Below, one piece after another: positions 34,570 to 47,466 of a stretch of 64,000 bases of DNA (its first letter is position 1; each line of letters opens with the position of its first letter). The notes beneath the pieces are model-generated. The model saw nothing but the letters and a program-made list of their open reading frames with translations, had not been told where the DNA came from and made no database searches. The stretch covers positions 310,001-374,000 of the forward strand of contig NZ_CP017181.1 of the NCBI RefSeq assembly GCF_001729765.1, in the 5' to 3' direction. The stretch is from Enterobacter kobei. GTDB taxonomy: Bacteria; Pseudomonadota; Gammaproteobacteria; Enterobacterales; Enterobacteriaceae. The position numbers and the translations under genes are program-made.

Positions 34570-36069
34570 ATGTCCCACTCACTCAAAAAAATGACCCTTA
34601 CCGGGCTCATACTGATGATTTTTACGTCAGTTTTTGGCTTTGCTAACAGCCCGTCGGCTTTCTATCTGATGGGCTATAGCGCGACGCCGTTTTATATCGT
34701 TTCTGCTCTGTTCTTCTTTATCCCGTTTGCGCTGATGATGGCGGAGATGGGCTCGGCTTACCGAAAAGAAGAGGGCGGTATCTATTCGTGGATGAACAAC
34801 AGTATCGGCCCGCGTTACGCGTTTATCGGGATGTTTATGTGGTTTTCATCCTACGTCGTGTGGATGGTCAGCACGGCGGCCAAAGTCTGGGTGCCGTTCT
34901 CCACGTTTCTTTTTGGTACGGATAAAACGCAGGTCTGGTCTCTGGCAGGGCTGAGCTCCACGCAGGTCGTCGGTATTCTGGCGGTCTTCTGGATGGTGAT
35001 GGTCACGCTGGTGGCGTCGAAAGGTATCAACAAAATTGCCCGTATCACCGCGGTTGGTGGTATTTCAGTGATGTGTCTGAACCTGGTGCTGCTGCTGGTG
35101 AGTATCGCTATTCTGTGCCTGAACGGCGGGCATTTTGCGCAGGAGGTCAATTTTGTTTCATCCCCTAATCCGGGTTATCAGTCCGGGCTGGCTATGCTCT
35201 CCTTTGTGGTGTTTGCCATCTTCGCTTACGGTGGTATTGAAGCGGTAGGCGGGCTGGTCGACAAGACCGAGAACCCGGAAAAGAACTTCGCCAAAGGGAT
35301 TATTTTTGCCGCTATCGTGATTTCCATCGGCTATTCACTGGCCATTTTCCTCTGGGGCGTCAGCACCAACTGGCAACAGGTGTTGAGCAATAACACCACT
35401 AACCTCGGTAACATTACCTATGTGCTAATGAAAAGCCTGGGGATGACCCTGGGGCAGGCGATGAACCTGAGCCCCGAGGCGGCATCGGTAATGGGAGTCT
35501 GGTTTGCGCGTATCACCGGCCTGTCGATGTTCCTCGCCTATACCGGCGCATTCTTCACGCTAATCTACTCGCCGCTGAAAGCGATCATTCAGGGTACGCC
35601 TAAAGCGCTGTGGCCAGCACGCATGACGCAGTTGAACACCGCAGGAATGCCAGCTAACGCTATGTGGATGCAGTGTCTGCTGGTCTGCATGTTCATCCTG
35701 CTGGTGTCTTTTGGTGGCGATACGGCGTCTGCGTTTTACAACAAGCTGACCCTGATGGCGAACGTGTCGATGACGCTGCCCTACCTGTTCCTGACCCTGG
35801 CGTTCCCGTTCTTCAAAGCGAAGCAGGATCTTGAGCGTCCGTTTGTGATCTTCAAAACCCGCGCGGCAACGCTGCTGGCGACCACGGTAGTGGTGCTGGT
35901 CGTGGCGTTTGCCAACATCTTTACCGTTATACAGCCCGTGGTTGAGGCGAATGACTGGAACAGCGCGTTGTGGATGGTTGGTGGACCGATCTTCTTCTCG
36001 CTGCTGGCGATGGGGATTTACGAGAATTACCGTCGACGCTCGCAGGCGTTCGTCACGGAAGTGGCATAG
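34570..36069 (+). CDS. yjeM: APC-family amino-acid transporter YjeM
   Basis: Inner-membrane transporter of the glutamate/GABA antiporter group of the APC superfamily; the substrate is not established. 499 residues with twelve to thirteen membrane segments; FGFANSPSAFYLMGY in helix 1 is characteristic. GGATGG lies four bases before ATG 34570 (MSHSLKKMTLTGL); an 18-codon upstream extension is not conserved. Confidence 0.93.
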   Translation: MSHSLKKMTLTGLILMIFTSVFGFANSPSAFYLMGYSATPFYIVSALFFFIPFALMMAEMGSAYRKEEGGIYSWMNNSIGPRYAFIGMFMWFSSYVVWMVSTAAKVWVPFSTFLFGTDKTQVWSLAGLSSTQVVGILAVFWMVMVTLVASKGINKIARITAVGGISVMCLNLVLLLVSIAILCLNGGHFAQEVNFVSSPNPGYQSGLAMLSFVVFAIFAYGGIEAVGGLVDKTENPEKNFAKGIIFAAIVISIGYSLAIFLWGVSTNWQQVLSNNTTNLGNITYVLMKSLGMTLGQAMNLSPEAASVMGVWFARITGLSMFLAYTGAFFTLIYSPLKAIIQGTPKALWPARMTQLNTAGMPANAMWMQCLLVCMFILLVSFGGDTASAFYNKLTLMANVSMTLPYLFLTLAFPFFKAKQDLERPFVIFKTRAATLLATTVVVLVVAFANIFTVIQPVVEANDWNSALWMVGGPIFFSLLAMGIYENYRRRSQAFVTEVA

Positions 36070-36079
36070 CGCTAAAATA

Positions 36080-36104
36080 CCCCTCCCGAAAGGGAGGGGA
36101 GACA
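36080..36104 (-). terminator. Terminator between yjeM and mscM
   Basis: CCCCTCCC-GAAA-GGGAGGGG (36080-36099). The T-rich side (TATTTTAG) is on the minus strand, so it mainly serves the psd-mscM transcript. Confidence 0.8.
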
Positions 36105-36105
36105 G

Positions 36106-39100
36106 TTACAAACTTCCTGCCGGGCGGGTTCTTGCCGCCGAGGTTAGGGTTTTACCCATCTTTCGTCCGTCCATACTTTCCAGACGCATCTGGAACGGTG
36201 GGAACGGCATATCAATTCCGTGCTCGCGGAAGCCCGCCAGAATCAGCTGGTGGATCTCGTGGCGAAGCGGCATTCGGTGCCCCATTTCGGCGGCGTAGAT
36301 ACGCAGCTCGAAAATCTGGATCCCCTGTTGTAAATCGACTAGGAACACTTCCGGTGCAGGGTTATCGAGCACCAGCGTGCAGCGTTCGGCAGCGGTATAG
36401 AGGATCTGCGTGACTTCTTCACTGTTAGCATCCGACGGTGCCGGCACTGTCAACACCACACGCGTGACGGAGTCTGACAACGACCAGTTGATAAACTGCT
36501 CGGTGATAAACGCCTTGTTAGGCACGATGATCTCTTTACGGTCCCAGTCACTGATTGTGGTGGCGCGAGTGTTGATCTTCGTTACGCTACCGGTGAGATC
36601 GCGAATCGTCACCGTATCGCCTATACGAATCGGTTTTTCAAACAGGATGATCAGGCCGGACACAAAGTTGGCGAAAATCTCCTGCATGCCAAAACCCAGG
36701 CCAAACGTCAGCGCGGCGACCAGCCACTGCAGTTTAGACCACTCGATACCAATCATTGAGAAACCGACCATCCCACCAAAAAGCAATATCAGGTATTTGG
36801 TGATGGTGGTAATCGCATATCCCGTGCCGGGGGTTAAATCCAGATGCTGCAAGAGCGCCAGCTCGAGCAGTGCCGGGAAGTTACGCACCAGTTGGGTGGT
36901 GATGATCAGCACCAGAATGGCAATCAGCACCGCGCCCAGGGTAATTGGCTCCAGGCTTTCCACGCCCTGCACCGTGGACGTCACATCCCACAGAGAGATA
37001 TTCTCCAGGAAGCCAAATGCGGAATGAATTTCCGACCACAGGAAGATTACCGACAGGAGGGCTACCAGCATCAGGATGGAACGCACCAGCCGCAGGGACT
37101 GGGTACTGATGGCATCCAGATCCAGTTCGACCTCGTCCGCGTCTATCGTGCCTTCAGTGCTATTAACATGGTTTGACTCTTCCTCACCTCGCGCACGTTG
37201 AGCGAGGATCTCCGCCCGGCGATGCTTGGCGCGGTCGAAGGCCAGACGACGGCGCTGGATCAGCATTCCGCGGCGTATAACGTGATACACCACCAGAAGC
37301 AGGAACCAGATCGCCACCGAGGTTTCCAGCCGCGCCAGTAGCGCCTTCGAGGTAGCCAGATATCCCACTGCTGCGGCCAGCATTGCAATCAGAGGGGCAC
37401 TGAGCAGCAGGTTCCAGAGCAGTCGGTTAAACATGTTGTCGCCGCTACCGGATTTATCCAGATAGAGCGGTATCCCTGCACGTTTCAGGCTGAGCGTGAC
37501 AATGGCTAGCGCACCGCATATCAGCATAAAGCAGAGGCGGCCCAGCGAGCCTGAGAACTCGCGGTCATCGAGATTATCAAACATGATCAGCGCCATAATC
37601 AGCGGCACAATCAGCCCGATGCTCATCAGGTAGTAGCGCATGGCGCGCGCAACGCGGTTACGTGGCCAGCCAAAGTGGGCAATGAAAAGGCCATTTGGCC
37701 GCGCGAGGGTGGCGCAGATCATCACGACCCACAGCAGCGGTACCGTGGCGGTCACGCCATCGCCAATGGCAACGGCGAGTGGATAGGGCCAGGCTTCCCG
37801 TAGCCCGTACCCGAGCGTCATCCACAGCACCGGCAGCGGAGAGGCGACAAGTATCGACCAAAACACGGTGCGCAGCGTCAGCCAGAAATGGTCCTGAGTG
37901 ACTTTCCCCACCCGTGCGCTGGAACGCTCCAGGAAACGGGTAAAATGCCTGCGTGAGTAAATGCTGAATCCCACCAGAATCAACGCGCCCAGCAGCGGGA
38001 AGATGGTCTCTTTGCTGGTCAGCATCATCACGCTGGCCTGTCCCAGTTGGCTGACGGTGTCCAGCGAAATCAGACGGCGCAAATCCTGCACGATCTCGAT
38101 CGGCCATGAGAAGGTCATTGGACGCACGTCGGATGTCCAGAAAAGATAACGGTGCGTTGCCTCGTTGACCTCTTTCAGCGCATCTTCCAGCTGGCTGTTG
38201 GAAACCTTGAGCTTAGTCAGCTCCAGAATCAGCGTATCGCCGCCCTGCAGCAGGGAGTTCAGCAGTTCACGCTGGGTACGCAGCTGAGCTTCCAGAATCC
38301 GGTTTTGCTCGCTGGTCAGGGGCTGGCCATCCGCCTGACGGATTTGGCGAATTTGCGGCTGCTTATTGAGGAGATCCTCAAAATGCAGTCGCTGAACGCG
38401 TAGCTGGGCCATCTCGGTATCCAGCTGCTGCGGCTTCGGCATTTCCGGCAGACGCGCAACCTGGGCACGCAGCGCCTCGCCCAGCAGGTTTGATGACCCA
38501 AGCCACTGGGACTGTTCGCGCAGGGTGTTGAGCGCCTGACGCACCTGCAGGGTTTGATTGGTCGCCTGACGTTGCTGTGAGGCAACCAGATCCATACGCT
38601 GCGCCTGCTGATTCAGTGCGGCAGAAAGCTCACGGTTGACCTTAAACTGATCGACGATGTCCGCTGGCAGGTTGGCACTGTTTTCCGCCAGCAGTTCGGT
38701 GCTTTCGAGAGCACGTTCGGCCTCGCGCTGGCGCTGGCTATTAAGCTGATTACGCAGGGCCTGAAGATACGCATCCAGCTGCTCGCTCTGCTTTTGTGCG
38801 AGTTCCGAGCGCATCCGCGACAACTCCTGGCGGTTATTGGCGGACAGCTGCGCCAGTTCCAGTTCATCTACCAGGGCTTTCAGACGCGCCGATTCCGCCT
38901 GCAGGCCAAGATTTTGTGCCTGCGCCTGCGGCGTGTTGCCAGTTTGCGTACCCACGCGGCGCTCAACTTCATTAAGCTGGCGACGGGCGTCGGTTTGCTG
39001 CTGCGGGAGCTGGCTGAGGGAGTCGGCAATTTCACGTGCACGCTCTTGCTCCTGCTGAGCCAGACGGCTCTTCTCCAGAAGCTGGCTGCTGACCTGCAGG

Positions 39101-39429
39101 ATTTCCTGATTCAGGGCGTCCGTGGTCATGTTGGCTGGCACATCGCGCGGCTCATCACGCAGATTCGCCAGCTGCGCGCGCAATGTTTGCGAGAGTTTGG
39201 GGAAGTTGTCGATAACTTGCTGATATTGCTGAGCGCGCTCAAGAGAGCCTTTCCGCTCTTCAAGCGCGTTCAGTGCGGACTGAAGCGACTCGACGGTCTC
39301 TGGCTGAGCGGGTTTGGCCGCTTTTGCCTGCTCCAGTTCCTGACTTATCTGTTTGGCGTCGGGGGCTGTCGCTGCGTACGCCCCCATGCTGAGGCACCAG
39401 GCCATCAGTAGAACGATAATCGGGCGCAC
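36106..39429 (-). CDS. mscM: Miniconductance mechanosensitive channel MscM (YjeP)
   Basis: Large MscS-family channel of the inner membrane that protects against mild hypoosmotic shock. 1107 residues, the E. coli length. Order: signal peptide (about 1-19, MAWCLSMGAYA), a periplasmic coiled-coil region rich in Gln, Glu and Leu (about 20-470), ten or more membrane segments, and the MscS pore and beta domain (about 840-1050; GLGFGMQEIFANFVSG, GDTVTIRDLTGSV). GTG at 39429 with AAGGA eight bases upstream is chosen. It follows psd by 19 bases, a conserved operon. Confidence 0.94.
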   Translation of the reverse strand: MRPIIVLLMAWCLSMGAYAATAPDAKQISQELEQAKAAKPAQPETVESLQSALNALEERKGSLERAQQYQQVIDNFPKLSQTLRAQLANLRDEPRDVPANMTTDALNQEILQVSSQLLEKSRLAQQEQERAREIADSLSQLPQQQTDARRQLNEVERRVGTQTGNTPQAQAQNLGLQAESARLKALVDELELAQLSANNRQELSRMRSELAQKQSEQLDAYLQALRNQLNSQRQREAERALESTELLAENSANLPADIVDQFKVNRELSAALNQQAQRMDLVASQQRQATNQTLQVRQALNTLREQSQWLGSSNLLGEALRAQVARLPEMPKPQQLDTEMAQLRVQRLHFEDLLNKQPQIRQIRQADGQPLTSEQNRILEAQLRTQRELLNSLLQGGDTLILELTKLKVSNSQLEDALKEVNEATHRYLFWTSDVRPMTFSWPIEIVQDLRRLISLDTVSQLGQASVMMLTSKETIFPLLGALILVGFSIYSRRHFTRFLERSSARVGKVTQDHFWLTLRTVFWSILVASPLPVLWMTLGYGLREAWPYPLAVAIGDGVTATVPLLWVVMICATLARPNGLFIAHFGWPRNRVARAMRYYLMSIGLIVPLIMALIMFDNLDDREFSGSLGRLCFMLICGALAIVTLSLKRAGIPLYLDKSGSGDNMFNRLLWNLLLSAPLIAMLAAAVGYLATSKALLARLETSVAIWFLLLVVYHVIRRGMLIQRRRLAFDRAKHRRAEILAQRARGEEESNHVNSTEGTIDADEVELDLDAISTQSLRLVRSILMLVALLSVIFLWSEIHSAFGFLENISLWDVTSTVQGVESLEPITLGAVLIAILVLIITTQLVRNFPALLELALLQHLDLTPGTGYAITTITKYLILLFGGMVGFSMIGIEWSKLQWLVAALTFGLGFGMQEIFANFVSGLIILFEKPIRIGDTVTIRDLTGSVTKINTRATTISDWDRKEIIVPNKAFITEQFINWSLSDSVTRVVLTVPAPSDANSEEVTQILYTAAERCTLVLDNPAPEVFLVDLQQGIQIFELRIYAAEMGHRMPLRHEIHQLILAGFREHGIDMPFPPFQMRLESMDGRKMGKTLTSAARTRPAGSL

Positions 39430-39448
39430 GTCAGCGATCCTTCTGTTG

Positions 39449-40417
39449 TTAGCCTTCGTCTTTTTTGTCGTCAACCAGCGGGCTGGCGTCATGCTCGGCG
39501 TTGATCTCTTCTTGTGACAGCGGAGCAGGTTCTGCATCGGGTGTCACAAAAGTTTCGGTGGAGACTGCCAGCGGCTGGCCAAGTTTGGTCACCGACAGGC
39601 TTTCAAGCTGTTCAGCTAGCTTCACTTTGCCCGGCGCAAACAGGTTGATAACGGTAGAGCCCAGCTTGAAGCGCCCCATCTCCTGACCTTTCAGCAGGGC
39701 GACAGAGCCTTCCGCTTCACCAGCAGGCCACGTCCAGCGTTTGATGATACCTTCACGCGGAGGCGTGATGGTGCCAGCCCAGACGGTTTCAATACTGCCG
39801 ACAATGGTCGCGCCCACCAGAATTTGCGCCATCGGGCCAAATTCAGTATCGAACAGGCAGATGACGCGTTCGTTACGGGCAAACAGGTTCGGTACGTTCT
39901 GCGCGGTCAGGTGGTTCACGGAGAAGAGATCGCCCGGAACGTAGATCATCTCACGCAGGATACCGTTACACGGCATGTGTACGCGGTGATAGTCGCGCGG
40001 CGACAGGTAGGTGGTCGCAAACGTACCGTTACGGAACAGGTCCGCCATCAGGTAGTTACCCGCCAGCAGCGCTTCCAGGCTGTAGTTATGGCCTTTCGCC
40101 TGCAGGATTTTGTCGTCTTCGATATTACCCAGCTGGCTGATCACGCCGTCAGCGGGCATCACCAGTACGTTAGGGTCGGTGTTCAGCGGACGCACTTCAT
40201 CGCGTAGCGGGCGTACAAAAAACTCGTTGAAGGTACGGTAGCTGGCGGTGTCTGGCTTCTGTGCCTCTTTCATGTCGACCTTGTAATACTTCACAAAAAG
40301 GTCGATGACCAGTTTGGTCAGCCAGCCCGCGCGTTTGCTTGCGCCCCAGCCCGCCAGGCGAGTGAGCCACAGTTTTGGCAGAATGTATTGAAGCGAAAGT
40401 TTAAATGCGTTTAACAA
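39449..40417 (-). CDS. psd: Phosphatidylserine decarboxylase proenzyme
   Basis: Membrane-associated pyruvoyl enzyme making phosphatidylethanolamine. 322 residues. Self-cleavage is expected between Gly253 and Ser254 in [10 protein letters not shown], giving the pyruvoyl cofactor; the numbering equals E. coli. TTG start at 40417 ([14 protein letters not shown] follows) with GGAGG five bases upstream. First gene of psd-mscM; rsgA lies upstream on the same strand. Confidence 0.96.
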   Translation of the reverse strand: MLNAFKLSLQYILPKLWLTRLAGWGASKRAGWLTKLVIDLFVKYYKVDMKEAQKPDTASYRTFNEFFVRPLRDEVRPLNTDPNVLVMPADGVISQLGNIEDDKILQAKGHNYSLEALLAGNYLMADLFRNGTFATTYLSPRDYHRVHMPCNGILREMIYVPGDLFSVNHLTAQNVPNLFARNERVICLFDTEFGPMAQILVGATIVGSIETVWAGTITPPREGIIKRWTWPAGEAEGSVALLKGQEMGRFKLGSTVINLFAPGKVKLAEQLESLSVTKLGQPLAVSTETFVTPDAEPAPLSQEEINAEHDASPLVDDKKDEG

Positions 40418-40514
40418 GGTAGCCTCCAGGCCATTGTTTTGTCGTTCCTGATCCGGCGGTAAGCCGCCGGAACCTGAAAAAAGGGGACGATTTTAGCGAT
40501 GCTTAGCTTAGTTG

Positions 40515-41567
40515 TCAGTTGTCAGAATCAGAAAAGTTTTTACGCGTTTTTACCTGATCCATGCTCTCAAGAATGCGGTGGTAATTCTCGAAGCGGGTCT
40601 CCGCAATCTCACCTTTTTCGACCGCTTCACGGATAGCGCAACCTGGGTCGTTATCGTGTTTACAGTCGCGGTACTTGCAAGCGCCTAAATAATCATGGAA
40701 TTCGACAAATCCGTTGAAGATTTGTTCCGGTTCAAGATGCCACAAACCGAACTCGCGCACGCCCGGGGAGTCGATGACATCGCCCCCGTGCGGGAAGTGA
40801 TACAGGCGTGATGCGGTGGTGGTGTGCTGGCCAAGACCCGAGACATCAGACACATCATTGGTAAGGATCGCCTGCTGGAGGCCAAGCAAATTGTTCAGCA
40901 GACTCGATTTGCCCACGCCGGACTGGCCCGCAAAGATGCTGATGCGATCGGTGAGCGCCTCTTCCAGCGGTTTCAGACCATCTTTGGTATGGCTGGAGAC
41001 CATCAGGACGCGATAGCCAATATTGCGATAGATATCCATCTGCTCATTGACGAAGGCCATCCCGTCGTCGTCCAGCAGATCGATTTTGTTTAATACAATG
41101 ATCGGCTCAACCTGCAGCGTTTCGCAGGCGACAAGGTAACGGTCGATAATATTGAGCGAAAGCTCAGGTAAAATAGCCGAAACAATCACGATCTGGTTAA
41201 TGTTGGCGGCAATCGGCTTCACGCCATCGTAGAAATCCGGGCGGGTGAGCACCGACGTGCGTTCATGCACGGCTTCAACGATACCTTTAACCGTGACCCC
41301 TTCAGCCGCCTCTTTACCCGGACGCCAGACCACGCGATCGCCGGTAACCAGTGAACGGATGGTGCGACGGATATTGCAGCGGTGAATATCCCCGTCGGCG
41401 GATTCCACATCGGCATGCATACCGAAACGGCTGATGACGACGCCTTCTGTCGCTTCACCAAACAGGTTATCGTCATAATCCGGCTTCTCCGAAGTGGTTT
41501 TAAGACGGCGCTGGTGGTTGGCGTTTACGCGGCGCTGCTGCCCTTTGGAGAGTTTATTTTTACTCAA
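40515..41567 (-). CDS. rsgA: Ribosome small-subunit GTPase RsgA
   Basis: Circularly permuted GTPase that checks late 30S assembly. 350 residues as in E. coli: basic N-terminus, OB-fold, G domain with NKIDLL before the P-loop GQSGVGKSS, and a zinc-binding C-terminal part with [17 protein letters not shown] start at 41567 with AGGAG nine bases upstream, the same unusual start as E. coli. Divergent from orn by about 107 bases. Confidence 0.95.
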   Translation of the reverse strand: MSKNKLSKGQQRRVNANHQRRLKTTSEKPDYDDNLFGEATEGVVISRFGMHADVESADGDIHRCNIRRTIRSLVTGDRVVWRPGKEAAEGVTVKGIVEAVHERTSVLTRPDFYDGVKPIAANINQIVIVSAILPELSLNIIDRYLVACETLQVEPIIVLNKIDLLDDDGMAFVNEQMDIYRNIGYRVLMVSSHTKDGLKPLEEALTDRISIFAGQSGVGKSSLLNNLLGLQQAILTNDVSDVSGLGQHTTTASRLYHFPHGGDVIDSPGVREFGLWHLEPEQIFNGFVEFHDYLGACKYRDCKHDNDPGCAIREAVEKGEIAETRFENYHRILESMDQVKTRKNFSDSDN

Positions 41568-41674
41568 TCGCGCTGGCTCCTGGTCGCCCGTAAGGGGCAA
41601 AACCTCTATGATACACTCTAATTAATACTAGTTAACCTGCTACTGCCGGTTATGCGAGAAGGGTGGAAAATAAC

Positions 41675-42220
41675 ATGAGCGCGGATGAAAACAACCTGAT
41701 TTGGATCGATCTCGAAATGACCGGGCTGGATCCCGAGCGCGATCGCATTATTGAGATTGCAACTCTGGTGACGGACGCCAACCTGAATATTCTGGCCGAA
41801 GGGCCGACGATTGCCGTGCATCAGTCCGACGATCAGCTGGCTTTGATGGATGAATGGAACGTGCGCACCCACACCGGCAGCGGCCTGGTGGATCGCGTGA
41901 AGGCCAGCACGTTGGGCGATCGCGAGGCAGAACTGGCGACGCTTGAGTTCCTGAAACAATGGGTTCCGGCAGGTAAATCGCCTATCTGTGGGAATAGCAT
42001 TGGCCAGGATCGCCGCTTCCTGTTTAAGTACATGCCGGAGCTGGAGTCTTACTTCCACTACCGCTATCTGGATGTCAGTACCCTGAAAGAGCTGGCGCGC
42101 CGCTGGAAACCTGAAATCCTTGATGGCTTTAAAAAGCAGGGGACGCACCAGGCGATGGACGATATTCGTGAGTCTGTGGCAGAGCTTGCGTACTACCGCG
42201 AAAACTTTATTATGCTGTGA
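41675..42220 (+). CDS. orn: Oligoribonuclease
   Basis: Essential DEDDh exonuclease that degrades dinucleotides, including pGpG from cyclic-di-GMP. 181 residues. Asp12 and Glu14 (WIDLEMTG) begin the metal site; the later catalytic His/Asp lie in [10 protein letters not shown]. The ATG at 41675 is preceded by AAGGGTGG and gives the family length. Confidence 0.97.
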   Translation: MSADENNLIWIDLEMTGLDPERDRIIEIATLVTDANLNILAEGPTIAVHQSDDQLALMDEWNVRTHTGSGLVDRVKASTLGDREAELATLEFLKQWVPAGKSPICGNSIGQDRRFLFKYMPELESYFHYRYLDVSTLKELARRWKPEILDGFKKQGTHQAMDDIRESVAELAYYRENFIML

Positions 42221-42227
42221 TTTTGAG

Positions 42228-42256
42228 AACCGGCGCCTTGCGTGGCCGGGTTTTTG
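42228..42256 (+). terminator. orn terminator
   Basis: AACCGGC...GGCCGGGTT with one bulged G, followed by TTTTT. Confidence 0.7.
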
Positions 42257-42328
42257 TCGTTAAATTGTTCAGCTTGCCGATTTAATAAGCATTTGAACTG
42301 AATTTCGAAAAAATCGCTTTAAGGGGGG

Positions 42329-42356
42329 TTGCAGCTAAAAGGATTTCTCGTATAAT
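42329..42356 (+). promoter_or_regulatory. tRNA-Gly operon promoter
   Basis: -35 TTGCAG (42329-42334), 16-base spacer, -10 TATAAT (42351-42356), discriminator GCGCCTCCC, of stringent type. Confidence 0.83.
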
Positions 42357-42416
42357 GCGCCTCCCGTAACGACAGAGAATTACACGTTACGACAGCAACA
42401 AAAGCAGTACAGATTT

Positions 42417-42492
<76 letters not shown>

Positions 42493-42529
42493 AAATTTGA
42501 AAAGTGCTTTCACAGCACAGACTGCCCAA

Positions 42530-42605
<76 letters not shown>

Positions 42606-42641
42606 AAATTTGAAAGTGCTTTCAGAGCACGGACCACCCAA

Positions 42642-42717
<76 letters not shown>

Positions 42718-42737
42718 AATTCTTCTTCATATCTAAA

Positions 42738-42987
42738 TTATCCACAGCGAAAAGAGTCGTTGGGGACGTTTTCTATTTCTTCTGAAATACTCTTGTGAAC
42801 AGAGTTATCCACAGATTTCGTCTTTAATCCTGACTGTGCAGAAAGTTAGCAGGGTGAATAATATCCTTTCAAGTGATTGTATAAATTGAAGAAAATTTGA
42901 TTTCAAAATGTTATTGAGATCACTTGACCTCTTCTCAAGCCCAGATGGCGCTTGAGTTTTTATTTTTATACACAGGCTGTGAATAGT
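42738..42987. other. datA: datA-like DnaA-box cluster
   Basis: Two perfect DnaA boxes TTATCCACA (42738-42746 and 42805-42813), a third consensus box TTATACACA (42966-42974), and near-matches (TGTGAATAG at 42979-42987). E. coli datA, which titrates DnaA and promotes DnaA-ATP hydrolysis with IHF, lies in this same gap between glyVXY and queG. I see no strict IHF consensus; a TTGATT core (42897-42902) in an A/T-rich stretch is the nearest. Role is inferred from boxes plus location. Confidence 0.72.
42934..42969 (+). terminator. Terminator inside the datA-like region
   Basis: CTCAAGC...GCTTGAG (42934-42956) followed by TTTTTATTTTTATA. It would end the glyVXY transcript and lies just before the third DnaA box. 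Confidence 0.75.
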
Positions 42988-44125
42988 TCACGCATCCCGC
43001 GTAAGTCCTTTTTCGATGACCCTGACCAGCCGCTGTTTTTTCGGAAGCTGCACCTCAACCACACAGGCATTACGCTTCTCAATCTGCTGCGCAATCGCCC
43101 ATTCTATGTGTTCATCAAGAAGTGGGTGCTCACCTCTACGGCTTTCAAGAGCCTGAATGTTCGCTTCATCCCACGGGGCATTACCCAGCGCGACGGCGAC
43201 ATTACGCAGCCAGCGCAGATGACCGATACGACGAATGGCCGAGCCTTCCGTCACTTTCAGGAACCAGGCTTCGCTCCAGGCGAACAGTTCGATGAGTTGT
43301 GGCGCATGCAGCGCCTTACGCGGGCTGAAATCCTCTTCATCCGTAAGCTGCGAATAACGGTTCCACGGGCAGATCAGCTGGCAGTCATCGCAGCCGTAGA
43401 TGCGGTTGCCGATAAGTGGTCGAAACTCCTCCGGAATGGCCCCTTCCAGTTCGATAGTGAGATAGGAGATGCAGCGACGGGCATCAACGGTATAAGGCTC
43501 AACGATAGCCCCCGTCGGGCAGATGGTCATGCAGGCCACGCAGCGGCCACAGCCTTCCTCCACCGGGCCGTCTATCGGTAACGGTAAATCAATCAGCAAT
43601 TCGCCAAGGAAGAAGAACGATCCGGCGTCACGGCTAAGGATAAGTGAGTGCTTACCTGTCCAGCCAAGCCCGGCTTTTTCAGCGATCGGGCGCTCAAGAA
43701 TAGGCGCGGAATCAACAAAGGGTCTAAAATTCAGCGAAACACAGTGCTGCTGAATAGTTTCCCCGAGTTTTTTTAAACGGTTACGCAGAAGCTTATGGTA
43801 ATCACGCCCCAGGGCGTACCGGCTAACGTAACCCAGAGAGGGATTTTTTAGCGTGCGCGCAAAAGCTGCGTTGGCAGGCAGATAGTTCATGCGTACGCTG
43901 ATGACGCGCAAGGTACCTGGTAAAAGCTCGTGTGGGCGGGCACGCATCATGCCGTGACGCGCCATCCACTCCATTTCGCCGTGGTATTGTTTGTCCAGCC
44001 AGGCCTGCAGTTTTGGCTCGCTGGCGGAGAGGTCGGTGTCGGTAATACCCACCTTCTGGAAGCCAAGCTCAGCACCCCACTGTTTTATTTTTTGCGCTAA
44101 CTCATTGAGATCGAGGGGCTGTGAC

Positions 44126-44127
<2 letters not shown>
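42988..44127 (-). CDS. queG: Epoxyqueuosine reductase QueG
   Basis: Cobalamin-dependent iron-sulfur enzyme for the last step of queuosine synthesis in tRNA. 379 residues, the E. coli length. Two 4Fe-4S clusters are bound by CGRCVACMTICPTGA and GCDDCQLICPW; PFVDSAPILER holds the conserved Asp of the active site. The ATG at 44127 and the ATG of divergent nnr share the palindrome CATG, so the two starts overlap head to head. Confidence 0.95.
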
Positions 44128-46103
<1,976 letters not shown>

Positions 46104-46119
46104 GCGTAGGGATGACGGG

Positions 46120-47457
46120 ATGAAAAATCGCGTTAAAGGTTGGCTGTTAGCTGCTTCGGTGCTGCTGTGCGCGCAGGCCGGGGCGGCAAGCCTTTCGGAT
46201 ATTCAGGTGTCGAACGGCGAAAGCCAGGCCCGGATCACGTTTAGCTTTATGGGTGACCCTGAATACGCTTTTTCACAACCAGACAGCCACAGCGTGGCGC
46301 TGGATATCAAACAGACCGGGGTGATTCAGGGGCTCCCGCTTCGGTTCAGCGGTAACAACCTGGTGAAAAGTATCCGCTCGGGTAACCCGCAGGACAGCCA
46401 GTCATTGCGCCTGGTGGTGGATCTCACCGAAAAGGGCAAAACGAAAGCGGTTAAGCAGCAAAACGGCGCGAACTATACGGTAGTTTTTACCATCAATGCC
46501 GACGTTCCGCCGCCGCCTCCGCCGCCACCGGTTGTCGCGAAACGCGTGGAGGAGCCTGTGTATACTCCGCGTCCATCGGAACCCGCGCGTAATCCGTTTA
46601 AATCGCAGAACGATCGCATTACCGCAGCAACCAGCAGCAATACGGTAACGCGTCCGGCGGCCAGTGCGCGCCGCGCGATCAGCGGTGATAAAGTGATTAT
46701 CGCCATTGATGCCGGACACGGTGGTCAGGATCCTGGTGCGATTGGCCCGGGAGGCACGCGGGAGAAAAACGTCACAATTGCCATTGCCCGCAAGCTGCGC
46801 GCGCTGCTGAATGACGATCCTATGTTTAAAGGCGTGTTGACCCGCGACGGCGACTATTTTATTTCCGTTATGGGTCGCTCGGACGTGGCGCGTAAGCAAA
46901 ATGCCAATTTCCTGGTCTCTATTCATGCGGATGCTGCGCCAAACCGCAGTGCCACGGGTGCGTCTGTGTGGGTGCTGTCAAACCGCCGGGCAAACAGCGA
47001 GATGGCAAACTGGCTGGAAGAGCATGAGAAACAGTCAGAACTGCTGGGCGGTGCGGGTGATGTGCTGGCAAACAGTCAGTCAGACCCGTACCTCAGCCAG
47101 GCGGTACTGGATTTACAGTTCGGTCATTCCCAGCGCGTCGGGTATGATGTCGCCACTAACGTGTTGAATCAGCTGCAGGGCATCGGGGCATTGCACAAGC
47201 GCCGCCCGGAACATGCGAGCCTGGGCGTGCTGCGTTCGCCGGATATTCCGTCAATTCTGGTGGAGACCGGCTTTATCAGCAACAACGCCGAAGAGCGCCT
47301 GCTGGGAAGCGACAGCTATCAGCAGCAAATTGCCAAAGCGATTTATAACGGTCTGCGTAAATACTTTGACGCGCACCCGCTGCAGTCCGCGCCGTCGGGC
47401 GGAGCAGGCCAGGTGGCCAACGCTTCACTGCCGGGTGGGATGACCGCGACCAACTAA
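46120..47457 (+). CDS. amiB: N-acetylmuramoyl-L-alanine amidase AmiB
   Basis: Periplasmic zinc amidase that splits septal peptidoglycan, activated by EnvC. 445 residues: signal peptide (about 1-22), AMIN domain (about 25-130), a linker with eight consecutive prolines, and an Amidase_3 domain ([30 protein letters not shown]). The proline run (46507-46530) follows the AMIN domain and is a predicted EF-P-dependent site. The ATG at 46120 gives the family length; an upstream open frame overlaps tsaE. Confidence 0.95.
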   Translation: MKNRVKGWLLAASVLLCAQAGAASLSDIQVSNGESQARITFSFMGDPEYAFSQPDSHSVALDIKQTGVIQGLPLRFSGNNLVKSIRSGNPQDSQSLRLVVDLTEKGKTKAVKQQNGANYTVVFTINADVPPPPPPPPVVAKRVEEPVYTPRPSEPARNPFKSQNDRITAATSSNTVTRPAASARRAISGDKVIIAIDAGHGGQDPGAIGPGGTREKNVTIAIARKLRALLNDDPMFKGVLTRDGDYFISVMGRSDVARKQNANFLVSIHADAAPNRSATGASVWVLSNRRANSEMANWLEEHEKQSELLGGAGDVLANSQSDPYLSQAVLDLQFGHSQRVGYDVATNVLNQLQGIGALHKRRPEHASLGVLRSPDIPSILVETGFISNNAEERLLGSDSYQQQIAKAIYNGLRKYFDAHPLQSAPSGGAGQVANASLPGGMTATN

Positions 47458-47466
47458 GGAGACATC

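Noticed and set aside
42888..42905. IHF site in the datA-like region
   Set aside because: Only the TTGATT core is present; the spaced YAA half does not match, so no strict IHF site can be claimed.
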